DNA of 64,000 nt, from the NCBI GenBank assembly GCA_039619475.1, contig CM077115.1, forward strand, positions 443,518,792 through 443,582,791. Direction: 5' to 3'. The DNA comes from Icerya purchasi (Eukaryota > Arthropoda > Insecta > Hemiptera > Monophlebidae). Shown here one piece after another: positions 46,980-58,695 of the stretch. Made by a program: the position numbers and the translations under genes. Positions within the stretch are counted from its first letter, which is position 1. Each line of letters opens with the position of its first letter. The notes beneath the pieces are model-generated. The model worked only from the letters and a program-made list of their open reading frames with translations. It was not told the DNA's origin and did not search any database.

Positions 46980-48520
46980 CAGAGGAATACCGTTAAATTC
47001 TCCTGGAGAAATTAAGTCAATAATTCAAACCATGAACCTAAATAAATCACCCCCGGATACGATCTAATTACTTCCAGGGTATTAAAGGAATTACCTCGTA
47101 AAGATCTGGTCCTACTAATTTATATATTCAATGCTATACTTCGATTAGGATATTTTCCTATCCAGCTGAAGTTTTCACAAATTATAGTAGCAAAGACGCC
47201 GCAAAAAAACCTGCAGAGGAACTAACATCATATCGACCAATCTCTCTTCTTCCGGTGCTTTCTAAAGTATACGAAAATATAATATTAAAAAGAATGAAAC
47301 AATTCCTGGAAGGTGGAAATTTAATACCGGAACATCATCAGGTTAGATTTCGAGCTGGTCATGGAACCGTAGAGCAGGGGTACACCGTATAGTCAATATT
47401 ATTGAACAGTCCTTGGGGACTAAAAAAATATGCGACGCAATTTTCCTTGATGTTAAACAAGCGTTTGATAGAGTATGGCACGAAGGGCTGCTCCATAAAA
47501 TCCGGTGCCACCTCTCCCGTATCAGTTTTTCGAATTATTTTTAATCTTACCTTAGTGAACGATATTTCGTGGTTAAGTATGGAGATGAAAAATCTCCGCT
47601 GCATCTGATAAAAGCCGGTGTACCTCAAGGTAGCATACTGAGACCGGTTCTTTACTTAATTTATACAGCGGATATACCTGTGCCAAATAACGCTGAAATC
47701 GCCACTTTCGCGGACGATACAGCAGAGATTTGTTCACATTCGTCTCGCTAAAAAATATCGCAATAAACCTACAATCAGCTGTTAATACACTCTCGATTTG
47801 GTTCAAGCGGTGGCGAATAGTAATCAATGAGAAAAAATCTGCCCGTGCGTCGTGTAATATTTACAAATAAAAAAATCTGCAATGTCAAAAATATTCACAT
47901 TAACAATCAGATAATGCCCCGGTTAAGGAATCAGCACAAAATATCTCGGAATAATCCATTTGGACAAACAAATTAAGATGGAAAAGCCATATAGTTAAAA
48001 AACGGAACGAATTGAATATAAAATATAGGAACATGTATTATGGCTTATAGGAAGAAAATCCGAACTATCGCTGGAGAATAAATTACTATTGTATAATCAA
48101 ATTCTAAAACCTATATGGTGGCGTACGGAAGTCCGCTATGCTAAAGAGAGTAATACAGCGATAATACAGCGTTTCCAAAGTGTAAAGCACTAAGAACAAT
48201 TGCAGACGCCCCATGGTATGTAAGCAATCTTACACTGCACACACGGATCTGGCGGTTAAAGCTGTTAAAGAACAAATACAAGAAATAGCTCGGGAATATA
48301 GAGTTTAAATTTGATCATCACAAAAATAGCTTAGCCATTGGTTTACTAGACAATTCGACAGAAATAAGGCGATTAAAAAAGCCGACAGATCTTTATTATA
48401 AATGAACAGTGATAATTAAAAAGTATTAAAATACGGGTAGCGGAAATTCTTGTCGCTGGATAAGGAGCTCCACAAATCATTCATACTTGTTAATAAAATT
48501 GCTAGATAGCCCAGAGCTAG
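46838..48520 (+). mobile_element. Jockey-type LINE RT remnant, copy 2
   Basis: Forward fragments in order: RRAEEFGNYFADVFQTNP (46880-46925), SYRPISLLPVLSKVYENI (~47230-47280), IFLDVKQAFDRVWHEGLL (~47440-47490 after correcting the frame; motif A), AGVPQGSILRPVLYLIYT (47612-47668; motif B), TFADDTAEI (47704-47730; motif C), then YLGIIHLDKQI (~47945), LLLYNQILKPIWWRTEVR (~48085-48140) and IQRFQSVKH. The order and wording match the Jockey clade and the copy at 44490, but the two differ enough to be separate families or old copies. A (TA)n run at 46949-46975 has expanded inside the coding part. Multiple stops; dead. Confidence 0.9.
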
Positions 48521-49382
48521 TTGCAAAATTGCAAAAAAAAAAAAATATATATATATATATATCTTTTTTTTTTTTTAAATAAATTCTACGCAGAATGGCA
48601 ACGACGAACCGTTGTTGCCTGTAAGTTGGTCAGTGTCGACAAGTTCTCTCGAAGTTCCCAGATAAAGGTCTCAGGTTCAGAAATAGTTGAAAAGAGATGA
48701 ATCTAGGAATTGATGAGCGTTCGTAAGCGAAAAGAATTAAACGTGCAAGGCAGAAAAGCTACGGTCATCGAGAGAAATACCGGAAAACAGCGAAATAAAC
48801 AAACAGAAAACAAAGCACCTTACAGTAGTAATGGAAATAAACAACGACTCAGGTACGTCATTAGTAGAACGGCATTATGAGATTGTTCAATGTTACTGAT
48901 AAAGGAAAATACCACATATGTAAGACACATCCTGACATCTCGCCTCTTTCCAGCTGTAAAAAACTACCGCAGCACTCTATTAAGCGTTAAAAACAGCTAA
49001 TAGAGCCCCATGGACTAACACGCTCTACTAAGCAGGGCATCGACAGCATGTACTTTCATCGACAACATAATTCACGTTACCAGACGAGTTATGCGCGACG
49101 CCCACATGCAAACGGCACGCCACAATTGCTTAACAAGTCACCAACTGTTCGTTAATTAAAGTATAAACTCTATAATACGTCTAGCCCCCGCATATTGTGA
49201 ACGGGACGGAGACAGACAGATTTTAAAGAAAACATCTTTACTGGCCAGTTGGGGAAGTACGATGAAATTTCAACGTGTGTGGAAGCTGCACCGAAAGTTT
49301 CAAATTTTTTCCGGAAGAATAATATTTTTTATCTTCTAAATGAAACCCCATCATTGCTTCTCACGTATGCGTGTAACATACA

Positions 49383-49418
<36 letters not shown>

Positions 49419-49442
49419 TATGTATATATATATGTATATATG

Positions 49443-49478
<36 letters not shown>

Positions 49479-50335
49479 ATAACTCGATATTCTGCATGTC
49501 GCCATGAGAACCCCAGATGCTAATTCTTTTATAATACTACAGAAGATTCAATTTCAATCAGCTACGTCGTTCTTGACAGAAAAAAAAAAAAAACCATTAA
49601 ACACGAAAAAGTAACAGGTTTTATACCGAAATTTTCTTATTACCCCCTGCGTAAGAATGGGAACCATTAATATATATATATAGTAAACCGAAACAAAAAA
49701 AATTACACAATTATAACAAAATATAATATGGAAAAGAAAGTCTACAAGAGTTTTTCTAGCGTATTTTTAAAAAATTCATCAAAACCTCTCTTTTCCTAAA
49801 TAAGTCGTTCTACATAAATAAAAATATTTGACAAGCGAATGTACATAAACATATTTTCATGCACAAACGTACATGTGTTTCAAAAGCGACCGGGGAATTT
49901 TGCAAAACTGTGCCACGTTTGCTCAAAGACATCCCCGGGGGGCATGGTGGCCATACAAATATGATTTTTAATTTCCCGGTCCAAATTCTCCCGATTTTTT
50001 GGTTACTAGAATTATCCAAAAGCTTACAAGAACGTTCTTCCGTTTGTACAATAATAGTAACAAGCCCAATAAACTGAAGCGAAAGCAAATACAATTTCAG
50101 TATAAACAATAAAAATTGCAAATTAAATTTTTTAGTTTCTTGAAGTTATTTTATTTACATTTCAAATTTTTTTTACCCCGTCGTTATAGTTATAATGATC
50201 ACTAACTTAAGTCTAATAAATACTTACTTTATTATTATTGCAAAAGTTAATAATAAAGTTTATGTTAGAGGCTGATTTATCCTTTCCACATTTAAATAGT
50301 TCTGACTTGTGGAATTTTTATTTGACGTCTAATGC
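48521..50335. other. spacer with microsatellite
   Basis: A-run plus (AT)n at 48532-48562 directly follows the LINE and may be its tail. 48600-49250 is less repetitive and of mixed composition, with no motif. Frames 49249-49479 and 49810-50121 are a microsatellite read-through and featureless, respectively. Confidence 0.4.
49376..49480. repeat. (CATA)n/(TATG)n/(TA)n compound microsatellite
   Basis: Eight catas, then tatg- and ta-rich repeats to 49480. Confidence 0.95.
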
Positions 50336-50725
50336 TTACATTTGTAATCGTACAGGCGCGACTTGAAGGAGTTTATGGTGCTCAATCAGCTCAAAAAGTT
50401 TTACCGAGAGGATTGCCCCCCCCCCCAAGGGGATTAGTTGTAGGAATTGATATTTCTCTCCTCTGATTATATGACCGAAATATTTTATTTTTCTGTGTAT
50501 GATGGATTTTATTAATATCCTTTCTGTTTTTGCCATCTCTAGAACTTTTTAATTCGACGTTCTTCTTATCCATGGTATTTTTAACATCCTTCTATGGATG
50601 ATCCGCATTTCTACAGCTTCTAATCGATTTACACCTGTCTTTTATTGAGTGTTGTTGCCTCAATTCCATACAATAAGATAGAATAAATATAACATTGCAC
50701 AATGTTTTGCCGTATATCTAGACGT
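50336..50725 (-). mobile_element. LINE ORF2 3' end (RTE-like endonuclease-RT family)
   Basis: The reverse strand reads YSILLYGIEATTLNKRQV (~50680-50630), then MRIIHRRMLKIPWIRRTSN (~50610-50560), KTERILIKSIIHRKIKYFGH (50530-50470) and IIRGEKYQFLQLI (to ~50435). This is the 'VLLYGxExWTL…MWxxRRMLxIPWxxxxTN…IxxRKxxYFGHxxRxExYxLLQLIxxGK' run found downstream of the RT in RTE-like ORF2 proteins. The glycine/arginine-rich GKxxGRRxxGRR step is replaced by a G run (C run 50419-50429). The last residues (LFELIEHHKLLQVA) fit the 'LFRxAxxR' end poorly. It is a different subfamily from 22160-22830. Confidence 0.85.
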
Positions 50726-50829
50726 AAGCATCTATCACAAAGCAGATTTCTCATAGTATATCAAAAAATGCATTCATTTTTCGCTTTAATGTTTTTTTTT
50801 TTTTTTTTTTGTCAACAAAACTGTCATTT

Positions 50830-51165
50830 TAAAACAAAATTCCGGCTTATTTCCCGTTTTCCCGGTTGGATAGCCGCCACCGTCTCTCGGAATAACTCAA
50901 GTTATACGATTTCCGATGTTTTCGGATCACAACTATCAGTCTTTTTGAATGTTCTCTTCTTGTGTAGGGGAGCACTCCCTTCTCTACACTAAGTTCTTAC
51001 ATCTTACACACTGCCTACTTCTTTTTGTGCTTCCTACATACTTTCCTTTCCTTTACTAGATGTTGTTCCAGCTTTAGTTAATTTCCTTTATTTCTCTATA
51101 TATTAAAATTTAATCTTTTTGTTCCCTAATTCTTGGATGAGATGGGTTAGTTGGGAATTCCAAAA
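50830..51165 (+). mobile_element. LINE 3' tail (recurring family), copy 5
   Basis: Broken frames read TISLFECSLLV (~50927-50965) and YFFLCFLHT with ILSFPLLDVVPALVNFLYF (~51020-51090), aligning with the VFFECSxLS…PYxASYVLSLPxxxVAPxLxxFL order of copies 1 and 3. The non-coding end is aaaatttaatctttttgttcc, as after the stop codon in the other copies (aaaatataaccgacttct in copy 6). Confidence 0.65.
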
Positions 51166-51253
51166 AAGCAGCAAAACAAAAAAAAAGTTAAAAGTTACAT
51201 GAAGTGTTTGTTAAAGCTATGTTTAGCAGATGCACAACACTATTATCATTTAT

Positions 51254-51645
51254 CAGGATGGCCACTTTATTTTTTTCAAAATACATTTCTCTAGATTTTC
51301 CCGATCTTACAAAAATATGTGTTTTTTATCATATCCCGATACAGTTTAATCTCGATGATTAAAACATCTTAGGTCACCCAAACATTAAAAAATGAATAAA
51401 CTCATTTACTACCTTTATCTCCCGCCTCTTCGATTACTAGGAAAATCCAGTTGTTAGTTGTTTCATTAACCGTATATAGAGTACATACACTACACAATTT
51501 TGCAATCATTTGTAACATTTTCATATATTCTACATAACACATCACGCAGGTATTTCTGTACCTTTTTCAATTTCCCGATCTTCAGCGAATTTCCCTAATT
51601 TTTCCCCGACTCGTGTTCCCGGTTTTTCAGAAAGTGGCCACCCTG
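51254..51645. mobile_element. hAT-like non-autonomous element ('CAGGRTGGCCAC' ends)
   Basis: A 392-bp interval. It starts caggatggccacttt and its right end, complemented, starts cagggtggccacttt (14 of 15 matching). Flanks are tcatttat and ttcataga, which are not a clean 8-bp duplication, so the target site has decayed or the ends are slightly different. The interior is T-rich with repeated tttcccgat/ttcccgg words and no coding capacity. A decayed relative is at 27690-27917. Elements with cagggtggccac ends are, from memory, usually hAT. Confidence 0.68.
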
Positions 51646-52143
51646 TTCATAGAGCAAACGGAAAATTCACATTTGCCTCATAGTTTTCCATTTGCAAGGT
51701 ACTCAAGCAGACGGAAAAGTATTCTTCGCCACACATATACGTTTTCAATCATGCCCTTCCGCGTAAACATCTAAAACGTTTAAAATCTCGCTCCAAGTCG
51801 CCGTAAACTTGGAACAAATATCGCTATCGTCGGTTCGTTATATTTCACGATGCTTTCCATTTGAAATCAGACATTTTCCCCGTTTTCATTCAATCGTGTT
51901 TTAGTGCAAACACAATTCATCTAATTTAATTAATACACGATCTTAATTATTAACCTGCCCCAAAAGTCTCATGTTGAAAAACATACAGACAATTTTTCAA
52001 ACGAAGAAATAAGGTCACGGCAACGAATTCACTGTTTCTCAATTATCGATTTCAAGGTCTGTTGTAAAATTGACAGAAATACTTGTACAGCCCGAAAAGA
52101 TCAACTTCATAGCTCTCTTAAAACGTACGAAATGTCGATATAC

Positions 52144-52188
<45 letters not shown>

Positions 52189-53269
52189 AAATTACGTTTC
52201 TGGTTTCTGTTGTCGTGTTTTAAAGACTTAATCAAAATATAACACGAACACATGTCAAATAAATTTCGTAACACTTCTCTTCACTAGAGCTCAACCTTCC
52301 CGACCCACGCACTGCACACAACTAATCGTTCGACACAGTATCAAGTATCGACCTTAAAAAAGAAAAAAGAAAAAAAAACTAAAGAATGTTTATTCCCGAA
52401 ATGAAATATTAATTCCACATCGGTAAATAACTTGAACACACAACTCGGTACCGCAGTAGTACACGTGCGTTTGCAATAGGAAGCCCCCTCATTTTCAAGC
52501 CTCCTATTATCAAGCTGCAGCACGCTAGATTATCCGCTGAACCGAATGCGCTAAACATGAAAATCATCGCCAAAATAATAAAGGGCCCCCGTCTACAGAA
52601 AATAAAATAAAAAAAATCAACCAAAAGATTCTAATTTCCCAAAAAAGTAACATAAACAAAACCCATTATATTTAAATATTTCGAGAGAAAACAGTTTCAC
52701 CTGTACATCACCCACCTTTTTCATATATAAATGTAACATGCACAGATATAGAATTATAGAGAATGGTTCACCAGTCGTCTCCAATAGAATTCCCACATTT
52801 ATTACGCACCAGATTTCTCGGTTCTCTTACTCGATCTTTTTGTAATCTGGTTTTCAATTACACCCGGCCCCCCTTATACCTTCTTCATCGTTGTCCTATT
52901 AACTCTGCAAGATAATATAGGCCTCTTCTTTAAATTTCCACGCTTTTTAACCGTCAAATACCATCAGTAGTTTTCTTCATGCCGTTCTCTTAGCACTGTA
53001 TACGCTGCTTACATTCTCAAAAATATTCTGAATGTTACATTTGTTCAAGGTTTTTGTGCAACAGCCTTTGGTGAAGTGTATTCTCACATCTTTATACGGG
53101 AGCGTGATTCCTTTTTTATAACACTAGCGGGTACACTTTAATGATCTAGCGTGTTAAACGCGGAATTTATTGATAATTATCCGAACACTAAATAATAACG
53201 TCAACTTCATCGATGCATTTTACAGAGATAACACAGACCTATATTTTGAGACTTTCTATTAATAAGTTC
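51646..53269. other. no recognisable gene; spacer with (TA)n
   Basis: (TA)n at 52138-52187. Reverse frames 52523-52341 and 52624-52409 are featureless. 52740-53269 may contain a decayed 5' continuation of the next LINE, but no motif could be read with confidence. Confidence 0.4.
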
Positions 53270-55432
53270 GGCTTTCAGCCTGGTGTGGCCCTTCTGATTG
53301 TGTTAGTCTTTTCAATTCTCACTTGTACAAGTCAAAATTCAGAAACATTTCACCCTAGCTTCCTTTATTGATGTCTCCTCTGCTTTTGATAATGTTCATC
53401 TTTCCACTTTAAGAGATAAAATGACGGCAATTAACATCCCAATCAAATTCACTTCCCTTATTATCAATCTCATGTCAAATCGTTCTATCCACTTCACCTG
53501 TCCATTATTTGACGCTCCAAGAAAGGTTTTCCGAGGTCTTCCTCAGGGTTCCTCCCTCAGTCCTACTCTTTTTAACACCTATACTATCAGTATAGCTTCT
53601 CTTCGTTTAAATTCCTATTCATTATTCTTTGCGGACGACATCCTTCTTTTTTCCTCGTATGAGAATGTTTTAGCAGCCTATGAAGCACTCAGGTCGTCGC
53701 TCATTATGCTGGAACATTTTCTTTCTTTAATTAAAATCTTTTGATTTCTCCCTCTAAGTCTTCTTATAATATTTTTACCCTCCGTCCTTATAACCCTGCT
53801 GTGGTCAACCAATCCTTAATCAATGTATCTCTTTCTCGTGTTAATTGCTTTTGTTATCTCGGTGTCTTTCTTGATAGTCGTTTGTCCTTCTCCGAGCACA
53901 TCAAATTGTATCTTTCTGCTTCCGCTATTAAAAGGTTAAACTTGCTGAAAGCCCTGTCGCCGACCAAATGGGGTAGCGATCATCCCATATATTCTTATTT
54001 CTCTTCACAAATCTATTATCCGTTCCAAATTTGATTATTATTCATTTCTCTATGGTTGTGCCTCCAAGTATCCCGTTTCTCTAAGACTAGATGTAATTCA
54101 AAATTCTTGCCTTCGTCTCTGTCTTGGCGCTCTTAAATCCTCTCCAACCCCTACTATTCTTGCTGAATCCAATTCGTCACCTCTATCCATTCAGGCTATC
54201 GTTTCCTTGTTAAACGTCTTCCTCTCGCATCCTCTACTCTTCTCCAGTCTTTCCTTTCGATTTATAACAGCTGGCGCTTCACTCCCAGCAAAAACCCTAT
54301 TCTGGCTTTTATTTCACATCGTCTCGGTTCATTTTGGCCGTATATTATTATCTCTTTCAATAATCTCCCTTATTTTTCCTTCGACTTCACTGATATCTGT
54401 GTCATCCTCCTAAGGTATTTATTCTTCCCTCATTTTCTAAAATCCTCCCCCAAGCCGTAATTAAACAGGTATTCTACAGCACTATCAATTCCCTATTTTC
54501 CTCTCATGTTACCACCTACACGGGTGGTTCGAGGGGGTCTGGTGGATATTGGAGCTTCCTACATTTTTCCTGATTTTAACTTATCAAAATTTTTTCGTCT
54601 TCCTTATTTCTGTTCAATATTCGTAAACGAATTATTTGACTATCCTACGCTCTATTATTTTCATTCCCTCGAATCATTTTTACCCTAAATTTTTAATTTT
54701 CTCTGACTATTTGAGCGCCCTTCGGGCCATATCCTCTCTCCTTTCTGATCATTCGTATGACACTTTGTTATCCTCCCTATATACGTTCACTGGTTCACAA
54801 TCTTTCCTATCTCCGTTCAATCAATATCGATTTGCTGTGGATATCTAGCCACTCGGGCATATTTAATAATGAAACGGCTGGTATTCTTTGGTACTCGGGC
54901 TACCTGTGCTTCCTCTCGTCTTTTTTTTAAAAAATTCCATCCGAGAACCTCCTATCAATTTGTAAAAGCTTTCATATCAAATCACGGTATATCGGATATT
55001 TACGCTTCCTTCTTTTCTAATAATTATTCATTTCATCTGTCTTTTCAGCCTACTCTTCCTGCATATTCATGGTTTCTCTTTCGCATCCCTCTCTTCTTCG
55101 ATATTCTGATGTTTTTTCCATTGTTCGTATGCGCTTTGGCCATTCTCTGCTGTCATTATCTCTCCTTGATTTCGTTTCGACACTGTCCTCTCCATCATCC
55201 GGATGATGCAGTTATTTGCGACGCCGATCGTGTGTTTTTCCAGTGTTCATCTCTCTCCGTGGGGCGTTCTGCCTTGTATTCTTATTTGCTGAAGCTTGGA
55301 CTTCCTACTCATTATTGTGCTTCCTTTTCCATCCCCACTAATTATTCCTGCTATTTGTTCCTTTTTAGATAAAAGTTCTGATCGGATCAAAATATAACCG
55401 ACTTCTTTCCTTACCTTTTGTTTTGACGAGCC

Positions 55433-55466
<34 letters not shown>

Positions 55467-55468
55467 CT
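53270..55468 (+). mobile_element. LINE with RT, RNase H and zinc tail (recurring family), longest copy 6
   Basis: This is the reference copy of the family. RT: KFGFQPGVA (~53265-53290), FIDVSSAFDNVHLSTL (~53362-53410; motif A), GLPQGSSLSPTLFN (53535-53576; motif B) and FFADDILLFSS (53625-53657; motif C, both aspartates intact). A YLGVFLDSRLSFSEH step, then AIKRLNLLKALSPTKWGSD. RNase H: YTGGSRGSGG (~54517; YTDGS with D lost), FSDYLSALRAI (~54700) and a decayed SSHSGIFNNE (~54850). Tail: VRMRFGHSLL (~55126), CPLHHPDDAVICDADRV with FFQC (~55187-55245), LLKLGLPTHYCAS (~55287-55325). It ends acgagccc plus a ~32-base A run. The order fits I/Jockey-group LINEs. Frameshifts and stops make it inactive; the 5' half is missing. 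Confidence 0.88.
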
Positions 55469-55750
55469 TCAGACCCAAGTAATTCTGTACGAAATACGAT
55501 TTCTATGAAACGCCAGCACTTTTCAATACATACACAATCTCCAACCCAATATTGATATGGAAGGAGACAAAAACAACGCGTGTACTTTTACCCCGGGATA
55601 TTTAAGAATTTCTTTCGGCTATTAATAGTAGCCCTCAATTTTTTTTTTTTTTTTTGTGTTTTACCTTTATAAACACGTACAGAAAAACACAATCCGCTTT
55701 ACACTTAAAAATTAGTTCTTTAATAATAATTTAGAAAAAAATAACGGTTT

Positions 55751-55833
55751 CTAAAACTCTTCACCGAATTATTAATAACAACATTTTCCAATAGACTAAA
55801 ACTCTTCACCGAATTATTAATAACAGCATTTTC
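55751..55833 (+). repeat. tandem duplication, two units of 45 bp
   Basis: ctaaaactcttcaccgaatt plus attaataaca(a/g)cattttc at 55751-55788 and again at 55796-55833, with one mismatch in 38 bp. A recent local duplication. Confidence 0.9.
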
Positions 55834-56967
55834 GAGTAGAAATTTTTTCTTGGTTATCTCCGAAAGACTAAAAACAAGGAGTTGCCATCTTCATAAATTC
55901 TCCGTCGTGATAAAACAATAAAAGAAGTAGCAAAACATGTTATTACTATAACGGGATCTTTATTACTCCGAGAAACGGAAACAATACCAGTAGCAGCACG
56001 GTAATAACTAATTTCGACTTCCGAACATTGTTCAAAAATGTCAAGCAGATTGTGATAAACTAAAAAAATTTTCGATACGCGTAATTAACGCTGCCATTCT
56101 GCTATTCTGCACAACTACCATTTTGATTCGTTTACACGATATTTTATCATATATTTACCGGCTAACCAATATTATTATAAAATCGAATCAGAAAAACCAC
56201 TTTTTTTTTCTTTCTTGTTTGGGTTTTTCCCTGGGCTTGCCAATAATAGACACGTTTATCCATCAACACGTGTAAATAGAAGTAATTAGCAGTTACAAGG
56301 AATGGAATCTGACAAAGAACGCTATACTAAGGATGGAGAAACAATGACAATCAACGTCGATAAATGCCAAACACATATGCATCCTGAAAGGAGAAGGAAC
56401 GACACTGCATAAGATAAATTCAAAAGAAGTTAGCTGTCGTCCCATACCACGGCCACATCTGCAATCACAGAGCCCACAGTACCAACGGACATAAGAATCA
56501 GGACTGCCAATAATTAAGGAAGAAGAAACACGAGACCGCTTAACAAGTGCATATATACTTGTCTTAGGAACGACATTTTCAGGGCTATTATCCCATCACC
56601 AATCGAGTGAATATGAGACACTCGGAGGCCAAAAAAAAATTATTTTTGAGCTTCTATCCATCTTCTCCCCTCCGGTGATGATGATAGCATAATAATACTA
56701 ATTTATTCAACAAGCAGAGCGAACAAAATTTAGGGCCGCGCTCCGATCTTGTGAAAATGCAGGCAAAAATTTTCATTCTTTTTTTTTTTTCTTTTAAATT
56801 CGTATTTTTGTATACACACATATTTAAAGCCAATTAAAACATCATCATATGACGCTTAACGTTAGTTCCATACCACTGACAATGTTCGACTAATGTCACA
56901 CACTTTAACACGTTCACACGCATATTTACATTATACAAAAGTTTCTGATTTTTTTTTTTTTAATTAC

Positions 56968-57002
<35 letters not shown>

Positions 57003-57651
57003 CATATACATATACATATATATATATGTAGTTGGAAAAGAAGGCTCGTTGTTATAAATAACAAATTTATATACAAAAACGAACAGGTGATATATCAAGA
57101 TTCCATTTTTGCATAACACAAAAGAAACGCATCGGACAACCTAAAAATTATTATTTTCTTTTTTTTAAATAATAAAACGTAAGTTCCGATCTAAACTACG
57201 TAGCACCACATTCGCAATGCAGATGATCGCGAAAACAGAGTGGTCGCTCCTTTAAAAGAAAAACAATACACCGTACGTGAAAATCTCAAAGACTGGACTC
57301 TTCGCTCTTCAGAAATCTACACACTATCGCGTTTGAACAGCTTTGAAAAGCTGACTTTAATAAAATACCGCGTAGATGGCACCCATGAATATTTTTAGTC
57401 GCAATGTCCTTTTTATTTTGACGAAGAAAGATCTCATTTTTCTGGATACACTAACACGGCTAAAGCAATACAGACTGAACAGTTTTCTAACGTGGTGTAA
57501 TCAGACACTATAGCAGCGTTCAGATTAAAATGCACAATTACACACACACACACATACATTTTCTCCATCGCAAATTCGATTCCCTAATGTGTGTATAATA
57601 TTTATCAAAAAAACCGTAAAGGGAAAACGTATTTCGTTCTTAATCTTCCTC
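55834..57651. other. no recognisable gene; AT-rich spacer
   Basis: (TA)n and (CATA)n mixture at 56970-57028, (CA)n at 57540-57553. 56270-56640 has more even composition but no motif. Confidence 0.4.
56970..57028. repeat. (TA)n/(CATA)n microsatellite
   Basis: About fourteen TA units, then cata units, then TA again. Confidence 0.95.
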
Positions 57652-57757
57652 TTCGGAGCTAATTCAGAGGCACCAAAGCTTTCCTCTCTTCAGAACTTCC
57701 TGCATTCGAAGCTAATTCAGAAGCATCAAAGCTTTCCTCTCTTCAGAACTATCTGCA
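57652..57757 (+). repeat. tandem duplication, two units of 53 bp
   Basis: ttcggagctaattcagaggc, then accaaagctttcctctcttc and agaacttcctgca, at 57652-57704, repeated at 57705-57757 with few substitutions. Both lie in the forward frame 57589-57786, which stays open only because the sequence is short. Confidence 0.9.
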
Positions 57758-58149
57758 AAACTACACATAAACCAAAATTCGTATAAAATTACTTGATATT
57801 CACGGAATTCTTAACCGTTCACAGCTATATTTACTAAAATGCGCGCTCAGTAGGCTATAAATATGCCGTGCGTGTGTGCGCGTCTGTGCGTTTATTTTAG
57901 AATCCCTATGTCCGTCCGCTCCTACTGAGATACATTTCTCACTAACACACAGTGTAAGCGTGTCTGAAAAACACAATAGACTTCGTGTCAAACATTATTG
58001 ACTCAGATGAAACATACCAAGAGCTTGATGGTCGCAAAGAGACGTGATGTTCCGCACAGATTTCGCTGACATTAGAGTGTGTCGTTAAGCCCTGCTCATG
58101 ACTATCTTTTTCTTAGGACTTCACCTCTTGATCATTGGCCTTTCCAGCA
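57758..58149. other. no clear feature; may hold 5' remains of the next transposase
   Basis: A QELDGRKET-like phrase at ~58018 might belong to the upstream part of the DDE transposase below, but this is too weak to extend the call. Confidence 0.3.
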
Positions 58150-58695
58150 TGGACTGGTGAAAACTGACGATTCTAATATGTTTTCTAATGGGCAATGTTG
58201 TGCTGTCGAGTGATAAAGCACATTTTCATGTATCTGTCTGCGTCCAAGAATTGAATGTTCGCTACTGTAAGACAATAACCGCGAAAGTTTCATGAGCGCC
58301 TTTTTTACACTACGAAAAATATAAAGCGTATTTTGGAATAATTAATCCTTTTTTTTGGAAACCAACCTGCTACAAAAACTTCTGATCATGATACGGAATT
58401 TTTTACAACCAAAACTGAATAACAGAAACTGAATTTTATCATTTCAACGAACAGTACCACCGCCCATACAGCAAGACAAACCAATAGTCTTCTAAGTTTG
58501 CAGGGTTAATTTAGCAGTGAAGCGATGTTTCATGGGATTTACACGATGATTGCACATTGTGACTTTCTTCTCTGGAATTATAAGGACGATAGATGAATTA
58601 AAAGTTGTGATTCAGCGAAAAAATGATGAGACGTGTATAGAACACGTATAAATGTCCAGTAACTGGGCGATATCATTTTCAAAACTAAAATTAAG
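58150..58695 (+). mobile_element. decayed DDE transposase (Tc1/mariner-related, 'DEAHFH' type)
   Basis: Forward frames with one or two shifts read VVLSSDKAHFHVSVCVQELN followed by VRYC (~58195-58265), matching the IxxSDEAHFHLSGxVNxxNxRxW block of an arthropod transposase group. Then come IINPFFGNQPATK (~58340), TTAHTARQTNSLLSLQG (~58455-58505; intact form DGATAHTARxSMxxLxxxFPG), CDFFLWNYK (~58558-58585; DxFLWGYLK), TIDELKVVIQ (~58590-58617) and GDIIFKTK (~58668-58690; GxHIExxxFK). The first catalytic E is K and the second catalytic D is lost (STTAHTA). No terminal repeats were found, so element borders are unknown. Confidence 0.75.

Noticed and set aside
57589..57786. Small forward frame as a host exon
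   Set aside because: Half of it is a 53-bp tandem duplication, and no domain or splice signal supports it.
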